From assembly GCF_002234675.1 (NCBI RefSeq), contig NC_019869.2, positions 11,332,015 to 11,396,014 on the forward strand: DNA of 64,000 bases, in the 5' to 3' direction. The translations under genes were made by a program, and so were the position numbers. Source of the DNA: Oryzias latipes. Its lineage: Eukaryota; Chordata; Actinopteri; Beloniformes; Adrianichthyidae. Under the pieces are notes generated by a model, which worked only from the letters and a program-made list of their open reading frames with translations, searched no databases and had not been told where the DNA came from. This document shows, piece by piece, positions 61,761 to 64,000 of this stretch (position 1 is the first letter of the stretch; every line of letters begins with the position of its first letter).

Positions 61761-64000
61761 TGAGTCAGTGGAGCAAAAGCGTGTTTATCATAAGAAATCA
61801 TTTGAATTTTATTTTATTAAATGAGATGTTTCAGACTTTAATAATGTTTATGGCAACTAAATGAAGTTAGGAACTTTTTCCATATTTTGTTTTTTATATT
61901 TAATATGTCTAAATGTCTTTTTCACAAATAGACATATTGCCTCCACCACTCCAAACGCGACCCCCTCCGATAATTGTTCTCAAGTGGTTGCTGTCAAAAC
62001 ACCACCGTTCTCCCCCATATTTCCTGATAGGACTTGCTAGATTGACCGTGACAGCTAAGTGGTCCCCGGGCTCCGTTAACGCCACGCAGATTTTCTCTGC
62101 AACCACTTAACAGACACGAAATGAGTTGTCAGGAGATATTGGAAATGCAAAAAAAGATCGATGATTCAAAGAGGACCGCCAACAATCAGCGGGAGCTTAA
62201 TTGGCCGCACAAATAAAGGAGTTTTCCGAACCTGATGGAGTTGGTGAGGAGCTGAGGGACGCACAAACCAGACTTTAAAACTACTTTTATGCAGTGGATT
62301 AGAAGTCAGAGCTCTGATAGAACAAAAAAATTACATCAAATTAACTGTAATTCCACTTCTGAACTTTTTGGAAAGACATATAAACCTTTCCTGAAATTTC
62401 TCTGTCAAATATGCACCAAATTTGTCGGACAAAGGTGGTATGTTCACCCTTTTGTGCTTTCTGAAATAAAAAAAGGGTAATTCTCCCCCTCTTCTCCCAC
62501 TCCAGAACCAGAGTTTGATGGATGTGCTTATTAACTGGAGCTCTTGTAAGTGTGACCAAGCTGATTAAAATGCATATGTTTGGAATAATACACCGTTAAA
62601 CCTCGATTGGGGCGAAACCACAAGGCAGATTTATGCAAACTATCAGTCGGTGTCTAAGCCTGATGGGTCAAACTCTGCTTTGTGCGCAGATAAAACCAGG
62701 GCATAAAATAAAGATGAACACATCAGATCCGAGGGGACAAACAAAAGGCGCACTTTTACGCTGTTTGGTGTAGCAGCAACGTGCCGCTCCATACTGCGCC
62801 ATAATGACACATTCAAATGACAGCCACAGTACGCATATCAGCCTTCAATCTCCCATGCTGAATATTGAACCCTCAGTGGCCTAATCCGGCATAAACGTGC
62901 CATCTAATCTTTATAAGATTGACTGATTCTCAGAATATGATGGGCTCGCAGAAATTGCGCACGCAGAGGCAATTACAGAGCTTTATGAGAACCAAATAGC
63001 GAGATTTGGCTTTGGTTTCCCAACTCCCCTAACAGACACAAAGCATTTTGATAGGGGTGCTGCAGTGCAGCTGTCCGCCGTGTTAGGAAAGAAAAAAAGG
63101 ACGTGAGGCTGCTGCCGCTGTTTAAATTGGATTACATCCTAATTTACAGACTTGTCGAAACGCGAGGGCCTGTCGGAGGCGTGGACGGACCAATCACACA
63201 GTAATGATGATAAATGGGAGATTAATTCGCATACAAGCAAGACAATTTAAACCTTCATCTGTTGAAATAGGCGTCCAATATCATTTGGAATCGGAGGTCG
63301 CGTTAACTCAACCGGAGGACACGTGAAAGTCGCTTTCGTCGGCGTCTTTCTCAGCATTATTTACGGCGCACCGGAGACGGCGGTGGGATGATGGGTCGCC
63401 TTGTGCGCGCCTGAGTCCTACAAAAAAGCAACGAACGCAGAGCGGAGGGACGTAGGGGGTGGTGGTGTGGCGGGTTTGTCAATCTAACCATAGTGTATGG
63501 TTGTTGTTATCAAACAAAGCCAAATGTATTCCGGATGTCTTTGCTCAAATCTGACCAAAAACTCCAGAAGTTGTGGTCCATTGCTTTGGTTATTGAAGGG
63601 ACGCAGGATTGAAGGATGAGTCCAAGTTTTAATCTGTCTTCGAACAACTTCTCATTTCTGCAGGCCACACATTCAAGATTTCTATCTATTTTACCTGTAA
63701 CTACTTCCAGGACTTACTCAAAAACCGAACACTGCGGTCATTTTACGCACTTTTACAATTTATTCAATGGTTAATGAAGGTTCTATTTACAAAACAAATC
63801 CAGTGGAATTTACACGTTTATACCTAATTTAAGTTCCTTTTTGAGAAAAAAAGCTATTATTTTCACTTTTCATTACTTACATAAATCTCTTTCTTAACAG
63901 CTACAACACAAATTTACCGTGCTGGAGGTGAGTTAATGTGGTTCTCCAGAGGTAGCAGAAGAGTAATCATTGATTGGACAAAAGTTGAGATCTTGAGCTG
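61761..64000. other. Non-coding region beyond evx1
   Basis: No coding exon is recognised. 61.92-62.25 kb has three TAAGTGG/CAAGTGG NKX2-type sites. 62.58-63.4 kb is of mixed composition and dense in ATTA, TTTATG and TAATCC sites, like conserved enhancer DNA. In other vertebrates this interval toward HIBADH contains conserved enhancers. The last 0.5 kb shows nothing recognisable. Confidence 0.55.

Overview
This window is a vertebrate HoxA cluster, and its gene content points to the HoxAa cluster of a percomorph-type (acanthomorph) teleost fish. Seven Hox genes lie head-to-tail on the minus strand in the order hoxa4a, hoxa5a, hoxa7a, hoxa9a, hoxa10a, hoxa11a, hoxa13a (coordinates about 8.0 to 51.7 kb). 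The even-skipped relative evx1 lies beyond hoxa13a on the plus strand (58.8-61.0 kb), as it does in other jawed vertebrates. Having a4, a5 and a7 together with a9-a13 and evx1 excludes HoxAb, which in teleosts keeps only a2b, a9b, a10b, a11b and a13b. An intact hoxa7a and hoxa10a exclude a zebrafish-like lineage. The species cannot be named from the sequence. hoxa3a and the genes beyond it would lie off the left edge.

Layout: 1-7.2 kb is non-coding sequence downstream of hoxa4a and upstream of hoxa3a. It holds a promoter-like E-box/CRE element near 3.6 kb and a nuclear-receptor DR1 near 6.5 kb. hoxa4a is at 8.0-9.25 kb. The hoxa4a-hoxa5a gap holds a promoter-like element at about 15.7-15.9 kb that ends in a good splice donor. 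hoxa5a is at 17.1-18.5 kb. The hoxa5a-hoxa7a gap, where hoxa6 lay in the ancestor, has no hoxa6 gene but holds a CTCF-like site and a strong promoter-like block at 22.0-22.1 kb. hoxa7a is at 23.0-24.4 kb, hoxa9a at 28.55-29.7 kb, a mir-196 hairpin at 32.24-32.32 kb, hoxa10a at 33.5-35.5 kb, hoxa11a at 40.2-41.9 kb and hoxa13a at 50.3-51.7 kb. The 8.5 kb hoxa11a-hoxa13a gap carries CTCF-like motifs. evx1 is followed by 3 kb of non-coding sequence that looks like enhancer DNA.

Every Hox gene here has two coding exons, with one phase-1 intron between the hexapeptide or tryptophan linker and the homeodomain. I joined the exons from visible GT/AG sites, and all seven reading frames close exactly. 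evx1 has three coding exons, with introns in phase 1 and phase 0; the second splits the homeodomain just before its WFQN segment. All eight genes look intact. Together they encode homeodomain transcription factors that pattern the hindbrain-to-tail axis and the fins. The mir-196 gene between hoxa9a and hoxa10a is expected to repress Hox mRNAs, and two 8-mer sites for it lie 17 bp apart in the predicted hoxa9a 3' UTR.

The most interesting observations are: the paired miR-196 sites in hoxa9a; a diverged direct duplicate of hoxa9a 3' UTR sequence 2.6 kb away, near 25.8 kb; two gene-less promoter-like elements (15.8 and 22.05 kb) that may drive distal non-coding first exons; and CTCF-like motifs at positions comparable to known mammalian HoxA boundaries. 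No transposon, tRNA, rRNA or CRISPR was recognised. Repeats are limited to microsatellites and homopolymers, which fits the known scarcity of mobile elements in Hox clusters.
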